Shown: piece by piece, positions 47,043 to 55,031 of the stretch
How the letters are laid out: every line of letters begins with the position of its first letter
Position numbering within the stretch: the stretch's first letter is position 1
Assembly (NCBI GenBank): GCA_030442055.1
Contig: JAUJEB010000009.1
Coordinates: 231,167 to 295,166 of the forward strand
From: Agaribacillus aureus
GTDB taxonomy: Bacteria; Bacteroidota; Bacteroidia; Cytophagales; Cyclobacteriaceae
Direction of reading: 5' to 3'
Length of the DNA: 64,000 nucleotides
Notes under the pieces: generated by a model
The model's database searches: none
The model's input: the letters and a program-made list of their open reading frames with translations, nothing else
What the model was told of the DNA's origin: nothing
Translations under genes and position numbers: made by a program

Positions 47043-47477
47043 TTATTTATAACTGACGATTGATTTTCCCTCTTCTACATCCTGGCATAACTCCAGAAGG
47101 GTCTTTTCATTCAGTAAATGTCTTATTTTTTCCTTCACAATTTTGTAGTCAAAATGTATGGGACATGGTGTTTTGTCGGAACATTGTTTCAGGCCGATGC
47201 CACAGCGATCCAGAATATCCAGGCCGTCTATTAACTCCACAACTTTGATCAGCCGGAGCTCATTGGGGGGCATATTGAGGGAAAATCCCCCGTTTGGACC
47301 TTTTACTGAATTCAGCATTTTGTGTTTTACCAATTGCTGCAATATCTTGCTCAGGAAGTGCAGGGGAATGTCTTGCGAAGCTGATATTTGCTTGAGCCCG
47401 ACAGCCTGATCATTTTTTGTATGTAATGTAATGTAAAGTATGGATCGTAGCGCATATTCACATGATTTGGAAAACAT
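47043..47477 (-). CDS. Rrf2-family transcriptional regulator with three-cysteine motif
   Basis: This 144-residue protein has the Rrf2 winged helix: CEYALRSILYITLHTKN, LHFLSKILQQLVKHKMLNSV and GPNGGFSLN. Cys92, Cys99 and Cys105 (RCGIGLKQC and SDKTPCPIHF) match the C-x(6)-C-x(5)-C type of cluster-binding regulators such as NsrR and IscR. It may therefore sense nitric oxide, oxygen or Fe-S status. It points in the same direction as the paa operon, 217 bases upstream of paaE, which suggests local control. PaaX or PaaR regulators, usual elsewhere, are absent here. Confidence 0.9.
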   Translation of the reverse strand: MFSKSCEYALRSILYITLHTKNDQAVGLKQISASQDIPLHFLSKILQQLVKHKMLNSVKGPNGGFSLNMPPNELRLIKVVELIDGLDILDRCGIGLKQCSDKTPCPIHFDYKIVKEKIRHLLNEKTLLELCQDVEEGKSIVSYK

Positions 47478-47650
47478 AAGATTTTATAAAAAAGCGTTCA
47501 AATATTGTAAAATATGAAACCTGGGATGTGATCAATAACGGCTAATAAAACTTAGCTCTTCCGCAGGTTTAATCCTTGAGTTCAATACCGCAATTTAGCG
47601 ATTAATTTCATGATGCAAACCCGGATTGTATAAAGGGAGTTTTCAATCGT

Positions 47651-48331
47651 TTATTTAGTGCTTTTCCCGGGCATGGTTCCAAAAATAAAATCCCAAAATC
47701 GGGTCGAAACGCCAAAAGCTACATATGGGTCAACGTAATGGTGTATCTTATGATGTTTCCAAAGCGCCTTCCATGGGCCATACCTGGGCGATTTGACCCG
47801 GTGTTGGGCATAGTGCAGTGATATATAGCCGAGGTAGCCGATCATAAATCCAGGAAAAAAGACAAAGGCGTATCTTGTGTTGATCAACCAGAAAATAAGG
47901 AAGAAAATGGATGACAGAAAAAGCCCCGGTACAGGGGGCATGGCCAGGCGGGTCGGATCAATTGGAAATTGGTGGTGAATGCCATGTGCTTTGTGCTGAA
48001 GGTTAAAGAGTGACTTTTGATTTGATTCGGTGTGATACAAAAACCGATGGACCATGTATTCCGCAAAAGACCAAAAGACAAACCCCAATACCAGGGCGAT
48101 GATGGCATGGATGAACGGTATTTCCAGTTTTGTGGTGCCATACCAAAACAGGATGGTACTGGTTGTCAAATGTAAAGCAATGGGTGCAAAAATGCTGGTG
48201 CGGGTAAACTTTTCCAGGATACTGTTTTTAAACAGCGGGCCGGTACGTTCTTTCCGAATGGTAAGGTGTTCTGGCATTTTTGTCAGGCCTTTTTTAAATG
48301 CGATATATTCTTTTACATTCTTTTCCATCAT
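47651..48331 (-). CDS. Fatty-acid hydroxylase/sterol desaturase family membrane protein
   Basis: This 226-residue membrane protein has the histidine boxes of the family: HRFLYH, HGIHHQFP, HYAQH and HHKIHH. The order and spacing (HxxxxH, HxxHH, HxxxH, HHxxHH) resemble fatty-acid 2-hydroxylases. It could hydroxylate an acyl chain of a sphingolipid or sulfonolipid; that is inference. About four membrane segments hold the di-iron site at the cytoplasmic face. Starts at 48331 and 48328 are equally possible. It faces away from the next large gene. Confidence 0.88.
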   Translation of the reverse strand: MMEKNVKEYIAFKKGLTKMPEHLTIRKERTGPLFKNSILEKFTRTSIFAPIALHLTTSTILFWYGTTKLEIPFIHAIIALVLGFVFWSFAEYMVHRFLYHTESNQKSLFNLQHKAHGIHHQFPIDPTRLAMPPVPGLFLSSIFFLIFWLINTRYAFVFFPGFMIGYLGYISLHYAQHRVKSPRYGPWKALWKHHKIHHYVDPYVAFGVSTRFWDFIFGTMPGKSTK

Positions 48332-48504
48332 TATTAGTCGCGGTTCGGTTAAAAATTTTGGTTAGCATACAGGGTCTGCCGTCATTTCCAGCTACCTGCC
48401 AGGCATATTTTCGTCATTTTTAAACGAAGGGCTAATATAGATAATTAGACCTTTATATCTAATATTAGTTGAAAAATATTTAACTTGCCCACTCAAATAA
48501 ATAG

Positions 48505-50286
48505 ATGATAATGAGTAAAACGCAGGTGCACAGCTTTCATATTCCGGTAATGGGGATTGGCTATACTATCGATACCCCTTTGAAAGTATCTCAATATGGC
48601 ATTTCTTCAGTGATATCCCTTGTTGACGATATCCTGATAGAGAAAATGAGAGAATTATATTGCCGGAAATTGGAAATTCCCTTTAAGGCAATTTCGAATA
48701 AGACCAATGATTTCAGGGCTAAAAGGATTACAGCTTACCTGAACCTTATCGACAAAATTGCCACTGAGAATTTTGAACAGTTAAAAAACTCCCTTGCCGA
48801 AAAAGGCAGTGAAATAGAAAAATACATGAATTTGTTGCCGGATTTTTCCATTTTGAAACGGAGACTTCGCCAGATGATTACCAATGCCCGTAATTCGGAA
48901 GAAATAAAGCATTGGATTAGCAACAATCTCTCCATAGGCAGTATCGATGTAAACATCATGACAAAACTAAACCGCGAGAATTACCGGAATAACAAAAAAC
49001 TGCCACTGGAATTCAATGACGCGCATGCGGCGTTACGAGGTTTTGCAAATAGTACATTAAAATCGGCTATAATTTTGTCAGCAGGCATGAATCCAAGGTT
49101 GTATAGCTATTTTGAACAATTTGAGGACTTTTATCCGGATGAGTTCGGGCAGCTAAGAAAAAAGATAATACTCAAGGTCAGCGATTTCCGGTCAGCGTTG
49201 ATCCAGGGCAAGTTCCTGGCTAAAAAGGGCCTTTGGGTTTCGGAGTATAGGATTGAGTCTGGCTTGAATTGCGGCGGGCATGCTTTTGCCACCGACGGCT
49301 TCCTGATGGGACCTATCCTGGAAGATTTTAAGAGGAACAGGGACCATCTTATTAAAACCACCTATGAAGCGTTAGTCGAGGCGCTGAAAAGAAAGTCTAT
49401 CAACGCGCCAAAAGAATCTCTCCCGGTGCAGTTTTCTGCCCAGGGTGGGGTGGGGACTGCCGAGGAACACGATTTTTTATTAGAACATTACCAGCTTGAT
49501 TCCATTGGCTGGGGTACTCCCTTCCTTTTGGTACCGGAAGTCACCAACGTGGATAGGCAAACCCAAAAATTGTTGGAAAAAGCAACTGAGGAGGATCTGG
49601 TTTTAAGTAACACCTCCCCGCTAGGCGTCTTCTTTAATACGGTCAAGGGTAATACCAAGGATCTGGAAAAAACGGACCGGATCAGACAGGGCAGGCCCGG
49701 TAGTCCGTGTCCCAAGAAGTTTGCTTCAAACAACCGGGAATTTACAGAAAAGGAAATTTGCCTGGCTTCCAGACAATATCAAAACCTGAAGATCAAAGCA
49801 TTGGATAATCTTCAATTAAGTCCCGGGGAATACAAAAAGAATTTTGATAAGATCACTGAGAAATCCTGTATATGTGTTGGTTTGGGTACTTCGGCATTAT
49901 TGGCCAATGACCTGGATACAAAAGTGGAAGGAGAGGGCGTATCCGTATGCCCCGGCCCCAATATGGCCTATTTTTCCGAAGTAGTATCCCTGAAAAAAAT
50001 GACAGATCATATCTATGGAAGGGCTAACATTTTGAAAAGAGATGACAGGCCACATATGTTTATGAAGGAACTGGGCATGTATATTAACTATTTTCGGAAG
50101 ATGGTCGAAGAAGCAAATAAGCCCATGGACGCCCGAACAGTGAAACGAATACAGCATTTTAGGGATAACTTAAACAATGGGATCAGATACTACCGCTATT
50201 TGTTTATGAATACCTACATTAAGAACCACCCTGTGGCAGCATTGAAATCCTATGAAAAAGAACTAAACAATATCGAAATAGATTAG
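48505..50286 (+). CDS. Large uncharacterised protein, possibly NPD-like TIM barrel
   Basis: This 593-residue soluble protein opens HSFHIPVMGIGYTIDTPLKV, SQYGISSVISLVDD. A middle part has SGLNCGGHAFATDGFLMGP and VQFSAQGGVGTAEEHDFLLE, DSIGWGTPFLLVPEVTNVD. These resemble nitronate monooxygenase-like flavin barrels, in which GGH and GGI(A/G)T motifs bind FMN. The insertion of 130 helical residues and the C-terminal 220 residues with conserved Cys (SPCPKKF, SCICVGLG, VSVCPGPN) are unusual. I recognise no characterised family. It is monocistronic before the tRNA. Confidence 0.65.
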   Translation: MIMSKTQVHSFHIPVMGIGYTIDTPLKVSQYGISSVISLVDDILIEKMRELYCRKLEIPFKAISNKTNDFRAKRITAYLNLIDKIATENFEQLKNSLAEKGSEIEKYMNLLPDFSILKRRLRQMITNARNSEEIKHWISNNLSIGSIDVNIMTKLNRENYRNNKKLPLEFNDAHAALRGFANSTLKSAIILSAGMNPRLYSYFEQFEDFYPDEFGQLRKKIILKVSDFRSALIQGKFLAKKGLWVSEYRIESGLNCGGHAFATDGFLMGPILEDFKRNRDHLIKTTYEALVEALKRKSINAPKESLPVQFSAQGGVGTAEEHDFLLEHYQLDSIGWGTPFLLVPEVTNVDRQTQKLLEKATEEDLVLSNTSPLGVFFNTVKGNTKDLEKTDRIRQGRPGSPCPKKFASNNREFTEKEICLASRQYQNLKIKALDNLQLSPGEYKKNFDKITEKSCICVGLGTSALLANDLDTKVEGEGVSVCPGPNMAYFSEVVSLKKMTDHIYGRANILKRDDRPHMFMKELGMYINYFRKMVEEANKPMDARTVKRIQHFRDNLNNGIRYYRYLFMNTYIKNHPVAALKSYEKELNNIEID

Positions 50287-50406
50287 TTTGGATTTAATCT
50301 GATGCTTCGGAATTAATTAATCTTAAAAACAAGATACCTTCTAAGCAAAAAATTTAGTAATATTGCAGTCCCAAAAATTAGCCATGCCATATGGTTTTTG
50401 AGGGAT

Positions 50407-50481
50407 CGGGATGTGGCGCAGTCCGGTTAGCGCACCACGTTAGGGACGTGGGGGCCGCTGGTTCGAATCCAGTCATCCCGA
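50407..50481 (+). tRNA. tRNA-Pro, anticodon AGG
   Basis: The 75-base cloverleaf is complete. Acceptor CGGGATG pairs with CATCCCG, followed by discriminator A; the D stem is GCGC/GCGC. The anticodon stem CCACG/CGTGG encloses TTAGGGA, so positions 34-36 read AGG. The T stem GCTGG/CCAGT (one G-T pair) encloses TTCGAAT. C1-G72, A73 and G35-G36 fit proline identity. The 3' CCA is not encoded. Adenosine at position 34 is unusual in a bacterial proline tRNA. Its 3' end is the attachment site of the island downstream. Confidence 0.93.
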
Positions 50482-50518
50482 CATCGCCTGCCGTAGCTCG
50501 AAGAGCGAAGGCGGGCTT
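50469..50518 (+). repeat. Direct repeat DR1: tRNA 3' end and terminator (attachment-site-like)
   Basis: The 20 bases 50469-50488 (tRNA tail plus CATCGCC) recur exactly at 57113-57132. The 28 bases 50491-50518 recur exactly at 57167-57194, where 34 extra bases separate the blocks. The first 14 bases recur at 61295-61308. The pattern is that of an integrase target left by repeated insertion. Confidence 0.85.
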
Positions 50519-50521
50519 TTT
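50486..50521 (+). terminator. Terminator of tRNA-Pro
   Basis: GCCTGCC (50486-50492) pairs with GGCGGGC (50510-50516, one wobble), and GCTC with GAGC inside. Five T follow. It is partly copied in the repeat at 57167. Confidence 0.75.
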
Positions 50522-50591
50522 GCTTTGTAGCTAAGCTTTGCGCACGAGGAGAGGTCTTTGTCGGGCTACGTCGGGTGAGACCCGACAGGTC

Positions 50592-50632
50592 AGCAAGAGC
50601 AACAGCAAGCATCAAACACTGTTGCTCTTGCT
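50592..50632. repeat. 14-base perfect inverted repeat at the island edge
   Basis: AGCAAGAGCAACAG (50592-50605) and CTGTTGCTCTTGCT (50619-50632) pair perfectly around a 13-base loop. The following CTCAAACTGTTGC and ATCCACTTTCGAT segments recur in decayed form at 52210-52300, ahead of recombinase remnant B. A short GTCGGGT/ACCCGAC hairpin lies just upstream at 50570-50586. Confidence 0.7.
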
Positions 50633-50678
50633 CAAACTGTTGCTAATCCACTTTCGATTGTAAGTCCACTCCTCACTA

Positions 50679-50955
50679 GCAGGTCCTCCGGTCCTGTGCT
50701 GATCTGACATAATCCAAAGCTGTTAACACCTAATCAACCCACAAACATTATTTCTATCAGTCCTATCTCTCGACTGATATTGACAGGCACTTGAATATTT
50801 ATATTCCTGTACCCTAAAACATATCCACGATCTTGTTGGATTAACATAAATGTAATTCAGCATCCATGGATCATTTCATTTGTATTTTTACTAAAACAAT
50901 TTTTCACTAAATTAAATCAATGCTGCCTCGAATGGCACAGGACCAGAGGACCTGC
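50679..50955. mobile_element. 277-base segment bounded by 21-base inverted repeats (MITE-like)
   Basis: Positions 50679-50699 and 50935-50955 are inverted copies with 20 of 21 bases matching (core GGTCCTCNGGTCCTG). The interior is AT-rich and non-coding. No clear target-site duplication is visible; CTA occurs near both ends but offset by a base. It could be a miniature transposable element or a remnant of the integration module. Confidence 0.45.
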
Positions 50956-50975
50956 GCTAGGAGAGGTCCGCGAGG

Positions 50976-51164
50976 AAATTGAATATTATTAAGAAAATAA
51001 GCGCATCTACATTGCGAAATTCGTTTGCTACTCATTTATTAGAAGATAGTGTGAGTTTAAGGTATGTCCAGGTGCTATTAGAATGTAACTCCAGCAAAAC
51101 CATAGGCATATATACTCATGTAGCCAATACCAATATGAATTTTATCAAAAATCCATTAGATTAA
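50976..51164 (+). pseudogene. Tyrosine recombinase C-terminal remnant A
   Basis: About 61 codons read NIIKKISASTLRNSFATHLL, EDSVSLRYVQVLLE and GIYTHVANTNMNFIKNPLD. This is the end of a XerC/D-type integrase (usual TLRHSFATHLL, LLGHxSSKTTEIYTHV). The motif Arg is kept, but the box II His is Asn and the LLGH His is Cys, and the first two thirds of the protein are missing. The frame is open, but it cannot encode a working recombinase. A close but frameshifted copy is at 61341. Confidence 0.85.
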
Positions 51165-51187
51165 GGTCTTAATAAAATAAATATCGG

Positions 51188-51202
51188 CACCACATTGTGG
51201 TG
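51188..51202. repeat. Palindrome after recombinase remnant A
   Basis: CACCACA T TGTGGTG is a perfect 7-base-arm palindrome 24 bases after the remnant stop. The same context (ATTAGATTAAGG, TAAAATAAATAT, GCAC) recurs after remnants D and E with altered palindromes. It lies just before the first cargo gene, so it may be a promoter or recombination-site relic. Confidence 0.55.
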
Positions 51203-51234
51203 TATAGCCAATTGTAGGGTACAATTAAATTCCT

Positions 51235-51660
51235 ATGAAAGAAGAACCAGAAATAGAGAAAGATACTGGTAAAGGAGCAGCAGAAGAAGCTTCAAGCTAT
51301 GTTCCTGGTAAGCCGTATTCAAAATTGAGAAGAGAATTAGCAGATGAAGATTTATCCAATCCCGCAGTTCAAAAACTTTTAATTAGCGAAATCGACAAAC
51401 TTGAAATTCGGGTATCTGCGCTTGAATTAGTTGAAACCAATTACCATAGAATAGATAAAGAAAAAGCTGTTCTAGAGGAAAAATTAAGAACTCATAATTC
51501 TTTAGAAGTACTTTATAGTTTTTGCCTTGCTATTGGTTCTGGATTGATTGGTCTTGCTTCACTTTTTAAGATTGAAGAAAAAGGTTGGATATTTTTGGTA
51601 TCCGGAGGTATTTTGATTATTGGTGGAATCTCATCAAAACTTGTGAAAAAATGGAGCTAA
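51235..51660 (+). CDS. Island hypothetical protein, coiled coil plus two membrane segments
   Basis: This 141-residue protein has a charged N-terminus (KEEPEIEKDTGKG), a helical or coiled-coil middle (KLLISEIDKLEIRVSALELV, RIDKEKAVLEEKL) and two membrane segments near the C-terminus (residues about 92-110 and 118-135). I recognise no family. Codon use looks more AT-rich than the core genes. It overlaps the next gene by 10 bases, which suggests a two-gene unit. Confidence 0.6.
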   Translation: MKEEPEIEKDTGKGAAEEASSYVPGKPYSKLRRELADEDLSNPAVQKLLISEIDKLEIRVSALELVETNYHRIDKEKAVLEEKLRTHNSLEVLYSFCLAIGSGLIGLASLFKIEEKGWIFLVSGGILIIGGISSKLVKKWS

Positions 51661-52010
51661 AAATATCAGGAATTGGTGATCGAGGATTTTTGAAGGATGA
51701 ACGAATCGGGTTCAATGTGATAAAAGATTGTGAACTAAAGTTCTACCAACTATTCAGAACAAATTTTGGTTCATCTGGTGGATTTTATAATCGGGCCAAA
51801 TCTGCATATTGGTTTGCCCCAAAAAAGGTTAAAGCAGGAGACAAAATTGTAGTTTATTCAAAAAGTGGAACTGACAACTCAAAGGTAAACCAAGATGGAA
51901 CCACAACCTATTGGTTCTATTGGGGACTAAGTGAGCCTATTTTTACAGACGAAAAGAAAGGAATTGTTTTGGTTGAAATAAATGATTGGGAATTGTCTAG
52001 AAATAAATAG
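51651..52010 (+). CDS. Island hypothetical protein
   Basis: The start at 51651 (MELKISGIGD) overlaps the upstream stop by 10 bases; a longer frame from 51585 would run inside the upstream gene. The 119-residue product has RGFLKDERIGFNVIKDCELK, YNRAKSAYWFAPKKVKAGDK, IVVYSKSG and TTYWFYWGLSEPIF. It is beta-rich and aromatic and may be a small soluble fold. I recognise no family. It closes the first cargo block. Confidence 0.6.
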   Translation: MELKISGIGDRGFLKDERIGFNVIKDCELKFYQLFRTNFGSSGGFYNRAKSAYWFAPKKVKAGDKIVVYSKSGTDNSKVNQDGTTTYWFYWGLSEPIFTDEKKGIVLVEINDWELSRNK

Positions 52011-52390
52011 CTATGCCCAACAATATAAACTGTATTTAAAACGCAATTTAAATTAGGCTGGTATGCCCCGGCTGGTTTTCGCTTTCACCGAGGAATGGTA
52101 ATCTTTTAAGCAACCTGGGAGTCCGGATATTTACTCAATTCTTAGATAGCCTTTAAATCTTCGGGTAAGTATAAATTGAAAAATTGGTTCGAAATTTCGA
52201 GGCTGTTGCCGACAGATTAACAAGAGTAACGGTATGCCATAAATACTATTGCTCAAACTGTTGCCTTTAACATAACAAAGTAATCCACTTTGGATCGTAA
52301 GACTACTTGGCGTAATCTGCGACCATTTCAGGTTATCCAGACTATTTGTTAATTCGTCATAGAAAAAATTTGTCAGGGCGAAAATCAGGA

Positions 52391-52563
52391 AAAAATAAAA
52401 GCGCCTGCGTTATGGCATTCTTTTGTTACCAAATTTATTAGAGAGTGGGATGAACCTAAGATGTATTTAGGTGTTATTAGGATATGAGTTCAGCAAGTAT
52501 ACAAAGATCAATACCCATGTGGCCAGCGTTTCTTTGAATTCAATTAGGAGTCCTTTAGATTAA
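52391..52563 (+). pseudogene. Tyrosine recombinase C-terminal remnant B
   Basis: With frameshifts and stops, the sequence reads HSFVTKFI, MNLR, VLLGYEFSK and then KINTHVASVSLNSIRSPLD. This aligns to the end of remnants A and C. It lies ahead of the SDR-hydrolase cargo block. Confidence 0.75.
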
Positions 52564-52635
52564 TTTTTGTAATTTAAAAATATATGCAATGGATTTCGTA
52601 TAGTCATAGGTTGGCAGTAGTTGCATTTTGACATT

Positions 52636-52830
52636 ATGACTGAGAAAAAAGAAAAAAGACTTTAAGCATTTATTGCTCCAGGTAAGGCTTTCGAACCTGG
52701 ATTTATCAACACCTTGGACAAGGAGAACAAAGAAGAATTTTTTACTCGGGATACAATTAATTTCTTATTTTCTCAATCAGCATCTATTAGGTTGGAATGG
52801 ATGAAAGAATTTCCACCAAACCAGAATTAA
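52636..52830 (+). pseudogene. Small reading frame broken by an in-frame stop
   Basis: ATG at 52636 begins MTEKKEKRL and meets TAA at 52663-52665. The frame then stays open for 54 codons: AFIAPGKAFEPGFINTLDKE, EEFFTRDTINFLFSQSAS, IRLEWMKEFPPNQN. Retained coding character after the stop suggests a recently disrupted small gene. The family is unknown. Alternatively, a downstream start could make a shorter protein. Confidence 0.45.
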
Positions 52831-52891
52831 CATATATTACTTCATTTTGTTTGATTTTTTCATTTTCTCTTAAACAAAAAATTGAAATCAG

Positions 52892-53668
52892 ATGGACAAG
52901 GGCAATCTTTTTAATTGTACCAACAAAACCTCAATAGTTACAGGTGGAGGAAATGGAATTGGTAGAGCATGTTGTAAGATTTTGGCTGCTCATGGCTCTA
53001 ATGTAGTCGTTTCGGATTTGAAGAAGGAAGACGCAGAAGCGGTAGCTCACGAAATAAAGCAGGATGGAGGAAATGCGATTGCAATAAGTTGTAATGTGTT
53101 GGAAGATGATGATTTAGTCAATTTGGTTAAAACGTCAGTAAACGTTTTTGGTGGGGTTGAAATTCTGGTCAACAATGCTGGTGGAGGCGGCGCTGGTAGG
53201 GAAAGTCCTTATTCAATATCTGTTAAAGATTTTGCTCGGGTTTTTCAACTTAATGTATTCAGTGCCTGGCGGCTATCACAATTATGCGCCCCTGAAATGG
53301 AGAAAAGGAGATACGGCTCCATGATCAATATCACTTCTATGAGTTCCATAAACAAAAGCCCGAACATCAGTGCTTACGCCAGTTCCAAGGCAGCGTTGAA
53401 TCATATGACAGCAAATCTGGCTCACGACTATGGACCTCGTGGTATCCGGGTAAATGCTGTGGGACCTGGAGCAACCAAAACAGCCGCACTGTCCAAAGTA
53501 TTAACTCCTGAAATTGAAGCCAAAATGCTATCGGCTACTCCGATCAAAAGGTTGGGTGAGGTGGCAGATATTGCTGGTGCAGTTCTTTATTTTGCTTCTC
53601 CAATTTCAGAATGGGTAAGTGGACAGGTTCTATTTGTAAATGGTGGTGGTATTCAAACTTTAGATTAA
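52892..53668 (+). CDS. SDR oxidoreductase, 7-alpha-hydroxysteroid dehydrogenase-like
   Basis: This 258-residue protein has TGGGNGIGRA (cofactor site), ILVNNAGGGGAG and the catalytic tetrad Asn121, Ser149, Tyr162 and Lys166 (SAYASSKAALN). The segments LSQLCAPEMEK, SKVLTPEIEAKMLSATPIKR and WVSGQVLFVNGGGIQTLD closely resemble E. coli HdhA, which oxidises the 7-alpha-hydroxyl of bile acids. Whether this host uses steroids is unknown, and other alcohols are likely substrates. It is the first intact gene of the second cargo block. Confidence 0.85.
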   Translation: MDKGNLFNCTNKTSIVTGGGNGIGRACCKILAAHGSNVVVSDLKKEDAEAVAHEIKQDGGNAIAISCNVLEDDDLVNLVKTSVNVFGGVEILVNNAGGGGAGRESPYSISVKDFARVFQLNVFSAWRLSQLCAPEMEKRRYGSMINITSMSSINKSPNISAYASSKAALNHMTANLAHDYGPRGIRVNAVGPGATKTAALSKVLTPEIEAKMLSATPIKRLGEVADIAGAVLYFASPISEWVSGQVLFVNGGGIQTLD

Positions 53669-53720
53669 CAATAATTGCCGGACCCACAACATTTGTCATC
53701 AAAAAATGGAAGGAATGAAT

Positions 53721-55019
53721 ATGAAAACTATTATTGGACTGGTATTCCTGATGTTCATTTGCGTTGAAATTAACGCTCAGGAAGCATTGACAGCAGAACA
53801 ATCGGATCCTGCTAAGTTGGGTTGGATGCAAGGATTTCCACCACCAAAGGATAAGATAATATCAGCCATTGACGGAAGTTTCTTCAGGTTTCCGGCTTTG
53901 CGATATAGTGTTTGTCACATGCGACAATTCATGCCGACCACCGAGGTCAATGCCGCTACCACTAATCGATATGAATTTAAAGTAACGCTTGATAGAAATA
54001 TTGATACATTAACATTCCTTCCCTGGAATAGCTCGGAACCACAGACATGGAAGGAATCGCTTGCAAAGAATTACACTGACGGTATCTTGATTTTACACAA
54101 AGGAAAGATCGTTTACGAAAGATATTTTGGTGAGTTAAAACCTGATGGCGTTCATGCTGCCATGTCTGTAAGTAAAACATTTACCGGAACACTAGGTGCT
54201 TTGCTTGTAGAACAGGGCGTATTGGATGAAAATAAAACGGGGGCAGATTACATTCCAGAGTTAAAGAATTCGGCTTTTGGCGATGCAACAATCAGACAAA
54301 TTCTGGATATGACCACAGGTTTAAAATACAGCGAGGACTATTCCGATCCCAATGCTGAAATTTGGGCATTTTCTGCTGCTGGTAATCCCTTTCCAAAATC
54401 CAGTTCTTATGATGGCCCAACAAATTACTACGACTACTTAGTAACGGTTCAAAAAGAAGGTGTACATGGCGAGGTCTTTGGCTACAAAACTATTAATACG
54501 GATGTAATGGGTTGGATCATTTCTCGGGTAACGGGAAAGAGCATTTCCGAATTATTATCGGAGCGTATTTGGAAACCGCTCGGTACCCATGTGGATGGCT
54601 ATTTCCAGGTTGATGGTGCAGGAATTGCCTTTGTCGGTGGTGGGTTTAGTGCAAACATGAGAGATATGGCCATGTTTGGCGAAATGATCCGCAAGAATGG
54701 AAAGTTCAATAAACAACAAATACTGCCTCCAAGTCTTGTAGAAGACATAATGAATGGAGGAAATCAAGAAGCATTTAACCAATCCGTTTATAGTACATCA
54801 TTAAGGAATTGGAGCTATAGAAACATGTGGTGGATTACCCATAACGAGCATGGTGCATTTGCCGCAAGGGGCGTGCATGGACAAACCATTTACATTGATC
54901 CTTTAGCAGAGATGGTAATAGTTAGATTTGCCTCATATCCGGAAGCAAAAAACTCAAAGATTGACCCAACTTCATTGCCGGCTTATCATGCCATAGCTAA
55001 ATATCTGATTTCAAAATAA
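53721..55019 (+). CDS. Secreted serine hydrolase, NylB-like (beta-lactamase fold)
   Basis: ATG at 53721 (MKTIIGLVFLMFICVEINAQ) makes a signal peptide and is preceded by purine-rich GGAAGG; in-frame ATGs lie 9 and 15 bases upstream. The 432-residue product has MSVSKTFTGTLGALLVEQGV (nucleophile Ser149 and Lys152), DATIRQILDMTTGLKYSEDY and GYKTINTDVMGWI (Tyr). These closely match 6-aminohexanoate-dimer hydrolases and related class C esterases. It likely cleaves an amide or ester in the periplasm. It lies 52 bases after the SDR gene. Confidence 0.87.
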   Translation: MKTIIGLVFLMFICVEINAQEALTAEQSDPAKLGWMQGFPPPKDKIISAIDGSFFRFPALRYSVCHMRQFMPTTEVNAATTNRYEFKVTLDRNIDTLTFLPWNSSEPQTWKESLAKNYTDGILILHKGKIVYERYFGELKPDGVHAAMSVSKTFTGTLGALLVEQGVLDENKTGADYIPELKNSAFGDATIRQILDMTTGLKYSEDYSDPNAEIWAFSAAGNPFPKSSSYDGPTNYYDYLVTVQKEGVHGEVFGYKTINTDVMGWIISRVTGKSISELLSERIWKPLGTHVDGYFQVDGAGIAFVGGGFSANMRDMAMFGEMIRKNGKFNKQQILPPSLVEDIMNGGNQEAFNQSVYSTSLRNWSYRNMWWITHNEHGAFAARGVHGQTIYIDPLAEMVIVRFASYPEAKNSKIDPTSLPAYHAIAKYLISK

Positions 55020-55031
55020 TTTCTTGAACCG

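Larger units (their letters stand above)
52011..52891. other. Decayed junction between cargo blocks
   Basis: The 881 bases hold no intact gene. At 52205-52310 is a decayed copy of the leader next to the tRNA (ATTGCTCAAACTGTTGC, then ATCCACTTTGGATCGTAAG). At 52391-52563 is recombinase remnant B, and at 52636-52830 a broken small reading frame; both have separate entries. Nothing was recognised in the rest. Confidence 0.6.

Noticed and set aside
50427..50615. Minus-strand open frame across the tRNA
   Set aside because: It is antisense to a complete tRNA-Pro and its terminator, and its protein is rich in Ser, Arg and Thr with no family pattern.
50979..51164. Open frame that could be called a small integrase gene
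   Set aside because: It covers only the last 61 residues of a tyrosine recombinase, with Asn and Cys in place of two conserved His residues, and a frameshifted copy exists at 61341. It is a remnant.
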